A stretch of DNA of 64,000 nt, from the NCBI GenBank assembly GCA_902786365.1, contig CADACD010000006.1:1-64000 (forward strand), read 5' to 3'. Positions 22,644-31,561 of this stretch are shown piece by piece. Each line of letters starts with the position of its first letter. Position 1 is the first letter of the stretch. A model generated the notes under the pieces. The model was not told the origin of the DNA. It did no database searches and saw only the letters and a program-made list of their open reading frames with translations. Position numbers and translations under genes: made by a program. The stretch is from an uncultured Lachnospiraceae bacterium. GTDB taxonomy: Bacteria; Bacillota; Clostridia; Lachnospirales; Lachnospiraceae.

Positions 22644-23420
22644 ATGAAAACAAGAAAAAATAGAATATTGCTATTGACTGTTTTGGGAGTGTTTATCATT
22701 GCTGTGAATTTTGGCGGAAAAAAAGCTTATGCTATTGAGCTTCCGTTTGTTCCGGTAGAAGATACTCATAATGATTCAGATAATAATGGAAATGCATCCA
22801 CAAATAATAAGAATACAGAGAACACTGGAAATAATTCGCAAGACAATAATGCACAGGGAAATAATTCACAAGACAATAATACACAGGGTGGCAGTACACA
22901 AAGCGGAGGTTCATTAGGGGAAAGTTCCGGGACTGAAACTTCGCAGAATGGGAATACACAAAGTGGAGATGGACAAGGTGGCAGTCGGGAATCTGAAGTT
23001 AACTCAGAAAATGCCGGCGATATGACACCGGTCGAAGCGATGGATGGACAGAAAAAGATTAAACTTGATGAAGCAAAAAAAATTGCCGCAGACAATTCGC
23101 AAGATGGTTCACAAGTAAACTCCGAGAATTCTCAAAATGGGAATGGAATAGATGGTTCAAATAATGCACCGGATGGCAATTCAGATTTAAATAATAATTC
23201 TGAAAATGATTCACAAAATGAGGGTGAAAATAATACATCAAAGAGCAATACAGCGTCCAAAGAAGGTGTCACTATAGATAATAATGATTCATCAACAGAA
23301 GGTGATAAGGTTTCAAAAAAAAGCACAAATACAAAGAAAATCTTTATCATTGTAGTGATATTATTGGCAGCGGGTGGTGCGACAGTAGTCATTCTTATCA
23401 GAGCTAAAAAGAAGAATTAG
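22644..23420 (+). CDS. Secreted low-complexity Asn/Ser/Gly-rich membrane-anchored protein
   Basis: The product has 258 residues; its ribosome binding site is GGGAGAGG. A signal peptide (KTRKNRILLLTVLGVFIIAVNFGG, cleavage probably after AYA near residue 31) precedes about 180 residues of Asn, Ser, Gly, Gln and Asp. These include two adjacent copies of GNNSQDNN(A/T)Q encoded by 30-base repeats at 22827-22886. A C-terminal helix (IFIIVVILLAAGGATVVILI) followed by RAKKKN would anchor it in the membrane. There is no LPxTG motif. It may be a surface stalk or linker; the function is unknown. It is the first gene of a run that includes the HPr-kinase-like and PqqD-like genes. Confidence 0.7.
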   Translation: MKTRKNRILLLTVLGVFIIAVNFGGKKAYAIELPFVPVEDTHNDSDNNGNASTNNKNTENTGNNSQDNNAQGNNSQDNNTQGGSTQSGGSLGESSGTETSQNGNTQSGDGQGGSRESEVNSENAGDMTPVEAMDGQKKIKLDEAKKIAADNSQDGSQVNSENSQNGNGIDGSNNAPDGNSDLNNNSENDSQNEGENNTSKSNTASKEGVTIDNNDSSTEGDKVSKKSTNTKKIFIIVVILLAAGGATVVILIRAKKKN

Positions 23421-23448
23421 CCGGATAAATTGGAGGATTACAAACTTA

Positions 23449-24204
23449 ATGGAGATAACAGAAAGTATATTTTTTATAAAACTTGCAGATAAGATAATAC
23501 AGATTGAACCGATTCATGAGTATGTGAGAGTATATTGTAAGGATTATGTAGTAGCAGAAGAAAAGATGAATGCTGATATAGTGGTAAAAATCACAAAAGA
23601 AGACATAGAATATGAGAGGAAAAAATCTATAGAGGAAGATAGTAAAAAAAGTGAAAACGTAAGAAGCTTTTCTGATGAATACCTTGAGACACTTGCTGTA
23701 TATAGAAAGATTGCGCGTGCAATGTTAAACTATAATATATTTTTGTTTCATGGCTCAGTCGTCGCAGTGGACGATGAGGGTTATCTTTTTACAGCAAAGA
23801 GTGGAACAGGAAAATCAACACATACAAAGCTGTGGAGAGAACTATTGAAAGACAGTGCAGTGATGGTAAATGATGATAAACCCCTGATTAAAATAGATGG
23901 GGATAGAGTGATTGTTTATGGTACTCCGTACAATGGAAAACATAGACTTGGAAATAATATTTCAGTTCCGTTAAAAGCATTATGTATATTGACAAGAGCA
24001 AAAGAAAATACAATAGAAGAAATTACAAAAAGTGAGGCTTATGCGATGTTGTTGCAGCAGATCTATCGCCCGACAGATGAAGAAGGCATGAAAAAAACGC
24101 TTGAGTGTACAGATATGCTGGCTGACAGAGTAAAATTATATCGCCTTAGATGCAATATGGAACCGGAGGCGGCCAAAGTGGCTTACGAAAAAATGAAGAA
24201 CTAA
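23449..24204 (+). CDS. HPr-kinase-like / PEPCK-fold kinase associated with peptide modification
   Basis: This 251-residue protein starts at ATG 23449 with TTGGAGG upstream. The core FLFHGSVVAVDDEGYLFTAKSGTGKSTHTKLW contains the P-loop SGTGKST (118-124), and VMVNDDKPLI holds the paired acidic residues D142-D143. Then comes YGTPYNGKHRLGNN. This is the HprK-like family that occurs beside PqqD-like proteins in RiPP loci; lasso-peptide relatives phosphorylate a precursor Ser (family knowledge). True HprK has an extra N-terminal domain and an HPr-binding region not seen here. A PqqD-domain gene lies 89 bases downstream. Confidence 0.8.
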   Translation: MEITESIFFIKLADKIIQIEPIHEYVRVYCKDYVVAEEKMNADIVVKITKEDIEYERKKSIEEDSKKSENVRSFSDEYLETLAVYRKIARAMLNYNIFLFHGSVVAVDDEGYLFTAKSGTGKSTHTKLWRELLKDSAVMVNDDKPLIKIDGDRVIVYGTPYNGKHRLGNNISVPLKALCILTRAKENTIEEITKSEAYAMLLQQIYRPTDEEGMKKTLECTDMLADRVKLYRLRCNMEPEAAKVAYEKMKN

Positions 24205-24293
24205 GGAACTAAGATAGTAAGGAATGATTCAATAATAAAAAACTAATGAAAGGGAAATTACACAATGATATGTGTGATACAGATGGTGAAAGT

Positions 24294-24554
24294 ATGAAAT
24301 TGAAAAAGAATTTTATATATCATAATACTGGTGAAGAAATTGTGCTTGTTGCGACAGGTGAAACAAGATTTTCAGGAATTGTAAAGGGAAATAAGACAGT
24401 GGGGTTTATTTTTGAATGTCTGAAAACCGATATAACAGAACAGGAAATTGTGGCAAAGATGAGAGAAAAGTATGATGCTCCTGAAGACGTAATAGAGAAT
24501 GATGTTGAAAATGTCATTAGAAAATTGAGAGAAATTGGTGCGCTTGACGAGTAA
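24294..24554 (+). CDS. PqqD-like protein (RiPP recognition element)
   Basis: The product is 86 residues from ATG 24294 (GGTGAAAG upstream). An in-frame ATG at 24246 would add 16 residues outside the domain. MKLKKNFIYHNTGEEIVLVATGETRFSGIVKGNKTVGFIFECLK gives the three-strand wing, and EQEIVAKMREKYDAPEDVIENDVENVIRKLREIGAL gives the helices of the PqqD/RRE fold. These domains bind leader peptides and hand them to modifying enzymes. Its neighbours are an HPr-kinase-like gene and a 32-codon peptide gene 2.7 kb downstream. Confidence 0.85.
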   Translation: MKLKKNFIYHNTGEEIVLVATGETRFSGIVKGNKTVGFIFECLKTDITEQEIVAKMREKYDAPEDVIENDVENVIRKLREIGALDE

Positions 24555-24624
24555 ATTATAATAATAAATGCAATGTGGCGGTGATGAACGTAACTATTAT
24601 ATTAAAAATGTAAGGAGGTATAAA

Positions 24625-27210
24625 ATGGATAGGAAAAAATTAATTTTTTCAAAGAAAGCTATAGCGGTGACATTAGCAGGTGTAACATTAACTGCTGCGA
24701 TTCCAGCGACACCGCTGAAGACAACACTTGAGTCATTTATGGTAGTAAGTGCACAGGAAAATGCAACATCAGTAGAAAGTTTTACATACAGTAAATTGAC
24801 AGGCAACACAGTAGAAATTGAAAAGTATATAGGAAATGATACAAAAGTTATCATACCGGAAACAATTGACGGAATGGCAGTGACAAGTATAGGGAGTCTT
24901 GCGTTTTGTGATAACACATCAGTTGAAAGTGTAACGATTCCAAATGGTGTTACTGATATAGGATATGAGGCGTTTTATGGCTGTATAGGTATGACAGAGG
25001 TGACCATTTCAGATACCGTTACCGGTATTGGTGAAGCAGCATTTCGGGATTGTCAGTCTTTAGAGACAATCAATATAGGAAATAATCTGCAGACCATAGG
25101 TAATAAGGCGTTTGAAGGCTGTCTCAAAGTAGAAAGGATTACTCTGCCACAGACAGTGACATATATAGGTGACAGAGCATTTTTTAACTGTCAATCTCTG
25201 TTATATTTAAATATACCTGATTCTGTTCAATATATTGGAACACGTGCATTTGAGATGGAGACGGGAAATGCAGACAAGAGTATTCCATGGTATAGTCAGC
25301 TCAAGGGAGAAGTCTATTTTGGAAACATATATTATGAATATAAAGGAACGATGCCGGAGAATACAACAGTTACTATAAAAGATGGTACAACGATGATAGC
25401 TCCGTCGGCATTTTATGGAATGACAAATCTTGTAAAGGTTGAAATGCCGGATACAGTAGTAAGTGTAGGAGAGAAAGCATTTTCTGACTGTACAGGCCTG
25501 AAAGAGGTTGAGTTTTCGAATAGTCTTGTAGAAATACAAAGTCAGGTGTTCCAAGGCTGTACAAGTCTTACGGATGTAATGTTGCCGGAGAGCATTGCAG
25601 TGATACAGGATTATGCATTTAGAAATTGTACAAGTATGGAGTATATCAATATTCCACAAGCAACCCATTATATTGCACAGACAGCATTTTTGGAATGTGA
25701 AAATTTGTTATATATAGTATTTTCTGAAAATTGCGATTTTGACAGCCTCAGTGTATATCATAATGAGATGATAGAGAAAATATTCCTTGATAATAATTAT
25801 CAATCAAACCTGCTATATAGTCCAAGCTCGATTCAATTTATTGTGATTAAAAAAGAAGAGGATGGAAAAGGTCTTACAGAGATTCCGTTTGCAGATAATT
25901 TTACAGGGGATGTTCTGGTGCAGGATGGAATTAACTGTCCTGATACAGTGAGAAGTTCATGTATTACAATGGATTTGATAGAAGATGCCGGTATGTACAA
26001 AGTAAATACTTCAGAGCAGGCAGTGGTTATGAAACTTCCAAATCCGATGATGATTGGTGGCAAAGCATATGAGAGAGTCAAAAGTTTGTCTGTATTTGAA
26101 GATTTTGAATATATTGCACCAACATGTGAATCGGAAGGAAGAAAATGTGTTTGGGTTTCAGATGATTATCTAAGTTACTATTTAGATGAAGCTGGAACGA
26201 TTCCGTATGATATGGATGAGGGTCGTTTTATAGGTTTTGAGGATTTAAACATACCAAAAGTTGACCATCACTATGTAGATGGAAAGTGTGAGTGGTGCGG
26301 CAATGAGTTAAGTAAAGTTAAGCTTGAGGGAAATAGCATTACACTTGATGGTGATATTGTAGTGAACTACTATATGCAGCTTGATGAGAGTGTTCTTGAA
26401 GATGATGGTGCAGTGATGAGATTTACTACCGAGAACGGAAAGGTGAAGGAAGTAAATGTCAAAGATGCGAAGACAGATACCACTACTGTAGCAGGAAAGA
26501 CATGTTATGTATTCAGCTGTGATATGCCTGCGAAAGAGATGAATGATACTATAGAAGCACAGGTAATCCTTTCGGATGGCTCAATGAGTGAATCGTACAG
26601 TTACACAGTGAAACAATATGCCGATGAGATTATTGAAAATAAAGATAATAATGCAGAGTATACAAAGGCAAAAGAACTTGTTAAAGCGATGCTTGTGTAC
26701 GGTAGCTATGCACAGATTTATTTTGAACATAATGTAGATAAACTGGCATTTGAGTTGAGCGGTTCAGCTGAGGCGCAAGAAGTTGAAAATGTTTCTGCAG
26801 AAGATTTGAAATTATATGCAAGTACTGCACTGAAGATTGAAGACTCGGATAATGTTACACTTGCAGGAATTAATATGTCTCTCCTGTCAAAGACTACATT
26901 GAGATTATTCTTTAAAGTAGAAGATGGTTCGAATCCTAAGTTTTTGTATAATTCAAATGAGTTGAACATCCGTACAACAAATAATTACTGTTACGTTGAA
27001 ATTCCGGGCATCAGAGCAGATGAGTTAAATAAAACGTTCAGCATCACGGTTGTAGATGGTGATACAAGCAAGACCGTACAGTATAGTCCGATGACATATG
27101 CTTACAATGTTCTTAGCAGAGAAGGGAATGACATACGTACACCAGAGTTAAAAAATTTGATGAAAGCGATGTATATCTATAACGCGAAAGCGGTAGATTA
27201 TAATCAATAA
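24625..27210 (+). CDS. BspA-like leucine-rich-repeat exoprotein
   Basis: The product is 861 residues from ATG 24625 (AAGGAGG 24612-24618). A signal peptide (KKAIAVTLAGVTLTAAIPATP) leads to about ten LRR_5/BspA repeats between residues about 55 and 360. Typical units read IGSLAFCDNTSVESVTIPNGVTD and IGEAAFRDCQSLETINI. The later half has a VDGKCEWCGNEL cysteine motif and a beta-rich C-terminal region (from about 590) seen in Lachnospiraceae surface proteins. There is no LPxTG and no C-terminal TM, so it is either secreted or held non-covalently. The peptide gene at 27232 starts 21 bases downstream and is probably cotranscribed. Confidence 0.85.
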   Translation: MDRKKLIFSKKAIAVTLAGVTLTAAIPATPLKTTLESFMVVSAQENATSVESFTYSKLTGNTVEIEKYIGNDTKVIIPETIDGMAVTSIGSLAFCDNTSVESVTIPNGVTDIGYEAFYGCIGMTEVTISDTVTGIGEAAFRDCQSLETINIGNNLQTIGNKAFEGCLKVERITLPQTVTYIGDRAFFNCQSLLYLNIPDSVQYIGTRAFEMETGNADKSIPWYSQLKGEVYFGNIYYEYKGTMPENTTVTIKDGTTMIAPSAFYGMTNLVKVEMPDTVVSVGEKAFSDCTGLKEVEFSNSLVEIQSQVFQGCTSLTDVMLPESIAVIQDYAFRNCTSMEYINIPQATHYIAQTAFLECENLLYIVFSENCDFDSLSVYHNEMIEKIFLDNNYQSNLLYSPSSIQFIVIKKEEDGKGLTEIPFADNFTGDVLVQDGINCPDTVRSSCITMDLIEDAGMYKVNTSEQAVVMKLPNPMMIGGKAYERVKSLSVFEDFEYIAPTCESEGRKCVWVSDDYLSYYLDEAGTIPYDMDEGRFIGFEDLNIPKVDHHYVDGKCEWCGNELSKVKLEGNSITLDGDIVVNYYMQLDESVLEDDGAVMRFTTENGKVKEVNVKDAKTDTTTVAGKTCYVFSCDMPAKEMNDTIEAQVILSDGSMSESYSYTVKQYADEIIENKDNNAEYTKAKELVKAMLVYGSYAQIYFEHNVDKLAFELSGSAEAQEVENVSAEDLKLYASTALKIEDSDNVTLAGINMSLLSKTTLRLFFKVEDGSNPKFLYNSNELNIRTTNNYCYVEIPGIRADELNKTFSITVVDGDTSKTVQYSPMTYAYNVLSREGNDIRTPELKNLMKAMYIYNAKAVDYNQ

Positions 27211-27231
27211 TACTAGAAGGAGAATGGTAAA

Positions 27232-27330
27232 ATGAAAGAAGTTTACGAAAATGTAAAATTAGAAGTTATTCTTTTTGAGACAGAAGATGTGATAAGAACT
27301 AGTGATGATACCCCTCTTCAGAGTCCGTAG
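27232..27330 (+). CDS. 32-residue peptide, candidate RiPP precursor
   Basis: ATG 27232 has an excellent AGAAGGAGA ribosome binding site (27215-27223). The peptide begins MKEVYENVKLE, continues VILFETEDVIRTSDDTP and ends LQSP. The acidic/hydrophobic VILFETEDVI segment could be a leader recognised by the PqqD-like protein, and the tail TSDDTPLQSP offers Thr and Ser residues for a kinase. Similar short peptides ending in DVI-x-TS are, to my recollection, common hypothetical genes in Clostridia. A terminator follows 33 bases later. A function as a modified peptide is inference; it could also be an unmodified small protein. Confidence 0.6.
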   Translation: MKEVYENVKLEVILFETEDVIRTSDDTPLQSP

Positions 27331-27362
27331 TGGAAATAAAAAGTTCTTAGTAAATTAAAAAG

Positions 27363-27411
27363 AATCCCTGATTGTAATTTCAAAATGAAGTGCAGTCAGG
27401 GATTTTTTTGT
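27363..27411 (+). terminator. Terminator of the surface/peptide locus
   Basis: AATCCCTGA (27363-27371) pairs with TCAGGGATT (27396-27404) and is followed by TTTTTTG. The stem extends slightly inward with TTG/CAG-type pairs. Confidence 0.85.
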
Positions 27412-27503
27412 TTTGATAATTTTTTTCTTTATGTTATAGATTAATTTTTTTATATATGTTATAATCAGTAGATGACTGTATTAAAAACGAGAGGAAACAG
27501 ATT

Positions 27504-27968
27504 ATGCTGAATGAAGATAAAATTAAATTAATGACTAAACTTGCCATATATGAACAGGGTGAAGGAAAAAAAGCTCTTGTATGTAATAAGTACAGTAAAA
27601 GTGATTATGTAAGTGTCAATATGATAAAAACAGCGGTAGTGATTACTGTTGCATATCTTCTTATAGTGACATTGTGCGTATTACATAATGTTGAATATTT
27701 TCTTGACCAGCTTATCAGTGTTAAATTGATGAGTCTGGGGATTAGGCTGCTTGTCATTTATATCATTGTGTTTGTGGTGTACATGTTGATTACATATATG
27801 GTATTTTCGGTAAGGTATATTCATATGCAAGAATTGAACAAGGGATATTCAGATGATTTAAAACAGTTATATCTTATGTATAAGAGAGAAGAGAAATTTA
27901 AGAATGAATCAAAATTAGAGTCGAAACTGGGAGGAAATGATACTGATGACAGCACTTTTGGATATTAA
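27504..27968 (+). CDS. Small membrane protein upstream of the c-di-AMP genes
   Basis: This 154-residue protein has a GAGGAAACAG ribosome binding site. The N-terminal 45 residues are cytosolic and charged. Two membrane helices follow (VVITVAYLLIVTLCVL and LLVIYIIVFVVYMLITYMVF), then a charged C-terminal tail. It overlaps the next gene's possible starts. I do not recognise the family; its fixed position before a membrane protein and cdaA suggests an accessory role. Confidence 0.65.
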   Translation: MLNEDKIKLMTKLAIYEQGEGKKALVCNKYSKSDYVSVNMIKTAVVITVAYLLIVTLCVLHNVEYFLDQLISVKLMSLGIRLLVIYIIVFVVYMLITYMVFSVRYIHMQELNKGYSDDLKQLYLMYKREEKFKNESKLESKLGGNDTDDSTFGY

Positions 27969-28893
27969 AGAAAATTTAAGAAGAATATACAGCAGACATT
28001 CTATGTATATTCTTCCGGCGATAAAATTTGTTGTGGCTATGGTTACGTTGATTGTGATGGATTCCTATATCGGATATTCATCATCAGTGAGCAGTCCTGT
28101 GATATCTATATTGATATCACTTCTGTGCTGTGTTCTTCCGGCAAATGTTCTGGTAGTCATTTACTCTATTTTCATGATATTGAATATGTATGGAATTTCG
28201 CAGGAGATGGCAATAGTAACATTGATTATATATATTCTTATGTACCTTTTATATTTCAGGTTTTCATCTAAATATGGATATGTGATGATATTGATGCCGT
28301 TTTTGTTTGCTATTAAGATGCCGTTTCTGATGCCACTTATTATTGGTATTGCTTTGCAACCGGTGGCGACAGTGGCGATGGCACTCGGTGTTATTTTGTT
28401 TTATATGATGAAATATGGAAGCGGAGAGGCATTTTTGGTTGTGAATGGCTCAAATGACTCGGGACTTGACAGAATGAGTTCTTTTATTACAGATTTATTT
28501 TACAACAAAGAGATGATAGTACTGATTATTGCTTTTACTGTGGCAGCCCTTGTTGCTTATGGAATCAAGAGATTATCGATTGATAATTCTTCTACAATTG
28601 GGATTATCGTGGCAGGCGTGGTTGAAGCAATAGTGATTTTAGGTGCATTATATGTACTGGATGTAGAGGGTGGAATATTCAAATTGTGGATGATATGGGT
28701 ATTTACATTAGTTTCTATCATGGTTATGCTTATATTGCAAGTATTTATATTGGCGGTGGATTATTCGGCAACGGAATATACACAGTTTGAAGATGATGAT
28801 TACTATTATTATGTTAAGGCAGTACCTAAGATTAAAGTAACAGCAACAGATGTTAAGGTGAAACATATCAATGTAAAAAGAGCGAGAAGATAA
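27946..28893 (+). CDS. Polytopic membrane protein upstream of cdaA
   Basis: The product is about 315 residues with roughly eight hydrophobic helices spread over residues 20-265 and a basic C-terminal tail (IKVTATDVKVKHINVKRARR). The start is uncertain: ATG 27937 is only 2 bases after GGAGG, while ATG 27946 has a spacing of 11 and is preferred. Both overlap the preceding gene. No catalytic motif is seen. It is 27 bases upstream of cdaA and probably cotranscribed; it is a conserved Lachnospiraceae protein of unknown function. Confidence 0.65.
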   Translation: MTALLDIKENLRRIYSRHSMYILPAIKFVVAMVTLIVMDSYIGYSSSVSSPVISILISLLCCVLPANVLVVIYSIFMILNMYGISQEMAIVTLIIYILMYLLYFRFSSKYGYVMILMPFLFAIKMPFLMPLIIGIALQPVATVAMALGVILFYMMKYGSGEAFLVVNGSNDSGLDRMSSFITDLFYNKEMIVLIIAFTVAALVAYGIKRLSIDNSSTIGIIVAGVVEAIVILGALYVLDVEGGIFKLWMIWVFTLVSIMVMLILQVFILAVDYSATEYTQFEDDDYYYYVKAVPKIKVTATDVKVKHINVKRARR

Positions 28894-28920
28894 TAAGTTT
28901 TGGTACGAGGAAGTGAGCAA

Positions 28921-29805
28921 ATGCGGACAGTTTTACAAAATTTAGGTTCATTTGTAGAGGAATATATGTCTATTCCAAAGTTTTCTGTGACAGATGCAAT
29001 TGAGATATTGATTATTGCATTTGTAATATATGAGCTGCTTGTATGGATAAAGAATACAAGAGCGTGGATGCTGCTTAAGGGAATATTAATATTACTACTC
29101 TTTGTTTTAATCGCAACGGTGTTTAACCTATCGACGATATTATGGATTGCGGATAAAACATTTAGTGTCGGCATCATTGCACTTATTATCGTATTTCAGC
29201 CTGAATTTCGAAAGGCACTTGAGAATCTTGGAAGAAAAAAGTTCTTAAACCAATTATTTGTTTCTGAAGATTCAAAAGGGATAAATGAAAAATTCAGCAA
29301 TAGAACAGTCAATGAATTGATAAAGGCTTCCTATGAGCTTGCCAAGCATAAAACAGGGGCATTGATTGTCATTGAAAACGAGATTAACCTTGCAGAATAT
29401 GAGAGAACAGGAATTGATATTGACGCAGAGATAAGTAATCAGCTGCTTATCAATATTTTTGAACATAATACACCATTACATGATGGTGCGGTTATCATAC
29501 GTGGTAATAGAATCACATCTGCGACCTGTTATCTTCCATTATCTGATAATATGGAATTGAGTAAGGAACTTGGAACGAGACATCGTGCCGGTGTCGGAGT
29601 GAGTGAGGTAACAGACAGTCTTACGATTATAGTATCAGAAGAAACAGGAAAAGTTTCTGTTGCAGAGGATGGAAAACTGACAAGGAATATAGATGGTGAT
29701 ATGCTGAGAAGCAGACTTGAAAAACTCCAGAACAAGACAGTAGAGAACAAGAAATTTAAAATATGGAAGGGAAGAAAGCACAATGAAAAAGATATTGACC
29801 AATAA
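28921..29805 (+). CDS. cdaA: Diadenylate cyclase CdaA
   Basis: The product is 294 residues from ATG 28921 (GAGGAAGTGAG ribosome binding site). Three N-terminal membrane helices (about 15-90) precede the DAC domain, with the DGA motif at D188-A190 (PLHDGAVIIRG) and RHR at 220-222 (GTRHRAGVG), both required for c-di-AMP synthesis from two ATP. Length and order match CdaA/DacA of Firmicutes. The start of the cdaR gene overlaps its 3' end by 23 bases, the conserved cdaA-cdaR-glmM arrangement. The product signals through potassium and osmolyte homeostasis. Confidence 0.95.
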   Translation: MRTVLQNLGSFVEEYMSIPKFSVTDAIEILIIAFVIYELLVWIKNTRAWMLLKGILILLLFVLIATVFNLSTILWIADKTFSVGIIALIIVFQPEFRKALENLGRKKFLNQLFVSEDSKGINEKFSNRTVNELIKASYELAKHKTGALIVIENEINLAEYERTGIDIDAEISNQLLINIFEHNTPLHDGAVIIRGNRITSATCYLPLSDNMELSKELGTRHRAGVGVSEVTDSLTIIVSEETGKVSVAEDGKLTRNIDGDMLRSRLEKLQNKTVENKKFKIWKGRKHNEKDIDQ

Positions 29806-31111
29806 TATCGGGTTTAAGTTGTTATCCCTGTTGTTTGCTATTGTTCTTTGGATAATTGTTGTGAATATAGATGATCCGGAGATAACAAGAACGATTCAGG
29901 GAATACCGGTAACAATACTAGATGAGGGTGTTGTGACTGAAAATAAGCAGGTTTATGAAGTTGTTTCAGGACAGGAAGTGACAGTTACCGTAAAGGGACC
30001 GAGATCAATGGTGGATAAGATAACAAAAGATTATTTTTATGCATATGCTCCTTTTAGTGAAAAATCAAATGTAGATGCCGTTCCTATCTATGTTCAGTTT
30101 AGAAATTCAAAATATGATAAAGATTGTCAGATAACGCAAAAGACAATGACAATGAAGTTAAATATTGAAAATGTAATTGAAAAAAGTTTTAATGTGGAAA
30201 TCGTGCATTCAGCTGATGTACCCAGCGGATATTATCTTGGAAAAGAAGGTATTTCGCCGGAGACGGTTGTTTTGACGGGACCTGAATCGATTGTTAATCA
30301 GGTACATTCCATCAATACAAGGATTGATTTATCAGGAAGAACACAAGATTTTCAAGTATCAGTTCCACTCAGATGTTATACAGACAGCGGAACTGAGCTA
30401 TCGCTTAATGCGGAAACATCTTTAAGTGTACAGTCTGTAGACTATTATGCAAATATCTATTCTGTACGGGAAGTTCCGGTAACGTGCGGTTATACTGGAA
30501 AAGTTGCAAATGGATATGAACTGATAGATGTAAATGTCGATAAGAGTACCGTGAAAATTGCCGGACCATCAGTTTCACAGCTTGATAGTATTGTGATTCC
30601 GGATGAGATTTTGAATGTATCCGAAGCAACACAGAATGTATCTGTGGAAACGGATATTTCAACATTGATTCCAGAAGGAGTATATCTGTGTAACAGTAGT
30701 GATGAAGTGGTAAAGGTGACAGCAAAAATTGAGCCCATTATCAATAATACTTACACACTTCCTGTAAGTGAGATTGATAAAGTGAATATACCTGATGGAT
30801 ATAATGCCGAGATTGTTGACAGAAATGTGAATATTGTACTGAGTGGACTTGAAGATAAAATGACGACTTTCAGTGTGAATGAGATAGAGCCATATGTAGA
30901 TTTGCGAAACACTGTGGAAGGAAATAATGAGGTTCTTGTAAGGTTTACACTTTCGGAAGGATTAAGCCTTGTGCAGGAAGTGAAAGTCAATGTTGTTTTA
31001 ACAAAGATAAATGAGACAACGACAAATGGTGAAAGTACAGAAAATACTGTGGAGCCTGCAGAATCTCAGTCATCTGAGTTACAGACAACAATAGGACAGG
31101 AAACATCATAG
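29783..31111 (+). CDS. cdaR: CdaA regulator CdaR (YbbR-domain protein)
   Basis: This 442-residue protein has one N-terminal membrane helix (IGFKLLSLLFAIVLWIIVVNI). About four extracytoplasmic YbbR repeats of roughly 85 residues follow, recognisable by recurrent phrases such as VTVTVKGPRSMVDKI, TVVLTGPESIVNQV and STVKIAGPSVSQL. The C-terminal tail is Thr/Ser/Glu rich. CdaR proteins bind the membrane cyclase and tune c-di-AMP output. The gene starts within cdaA. Confidence 0.93.
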   Translation: MKKILTNNIGFKLLSLLFAIVLWIIVVNIDDPEITRTIQGIPVTILDEGVVTENKQVYEVVSGQEVTVTVKGPRSMVDKITKDYFYAYAPFSEKSNVDAVPIYVQFRNSKYDKDCQITQKTMTMKLNIENVIEKSFNVEIVHSADVPSGYYLGKEGISPETVVLTGPESIVNQVHSINTRIDLSGRTQDFQVSVPLRCYTDSGTELSLNAETSLSVQSVDYYANIYSVREVPVTCGYTGKVANGYELIDVNVDKSTVKIAGPSVSQLDSIVIPDEILNVSEATQNVSVETDISTLIPEGVYLCNSSDEVVKVTAKIEPIINNTYTLPVSEIDKVNIPDGYNAEIVDRNVNIVLSGLEDKMTTFSVNEIEPYVDLRNTVEGNNEVLVRFTLSEGLSLVQEVKVNVVLTKINETTTNGESTENTVEPAESQSSELQTTIGQETS

Positions 31112-31158
31112 AAACAGCAGATAATAAATGTATTAGTTTGTATGGAGGAAGTGAAGGA

Positions 31159-31416
31159 ATGGTAGCACAAAAGGTGATGATTGGAATTCTCTCAGGGATT
31201 CATTTCAGACCGGCCGGCAGACTTACAGAAATTGCAATGGAATTTCATTGTGAAATAACCATGAAAAGCGGACACGGCAATGCAGATGTCAAAAGTTTTC
31301 TTTCTGTACTGGCAGCAAGTGTAAAATTTGGAGAAGAAGTAGAGATAATATGTGACGGCGATGATGAAGATGAAGCAGTCAAAAAAATTGTGCATTATTT
31401 GGAAAATGGTGAATAG
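31159..31416 (+). CDS. HPr-like phosphocarrier protein
   Basis: This 85-residue protein starts at ATG 31159 (GTGAAGGA upstream); an earlier in-frame TTG at 31138 would add 7 residues. GIHFRPAGRLTEIAMEF puts His15 exactly at the phosphoryl-acceptor position of HPr, with the RPA signature. In the region of regulatory Ser46, KSFLSVLAASVKFGEEVEI replaces the usual SIMGVMSLG. The tail DDEDEAVKKIVHYL matches the family. It sits between cdaR and glmM. It may be a PTS HPr or a specialised paralogue. Confidence 0.85.
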   Translation: MVAQKVMIGILSGIHFRPAGRLTEIAMEFHCEITMKSGHGNADVKSFLSVLAASVKFGEEVEIICDGDDEDEAVKKIVHYLENGE

Positions 31417-31561
31417 AATGTTACAGATATTGGCAGTTTTATCTGGGAACAGGCATGAGAAGCAAAGAGGATGCCTGTGAGAAGCAGGGGTTACTCAAAA
31501 GCATTTCAATAAAAATATGATTTTGGAATAGGAGGCGCGCACTTATCTGCGCATGGGTAAA

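Noticed and set aside
22827-22886. Short tandem repeats as CRISPR or regulatory repeats
   Set aside because: They are 30-base repeats in frame, encoding GNNSQDNN(A/T)Q in a low-complexity surface protein.
31417-31552. glmS-type ribozyme or riboswitch before glmM
   Set aside because: The 136-base gap shows no recognisable conserved core, and such elements belong before glmS.
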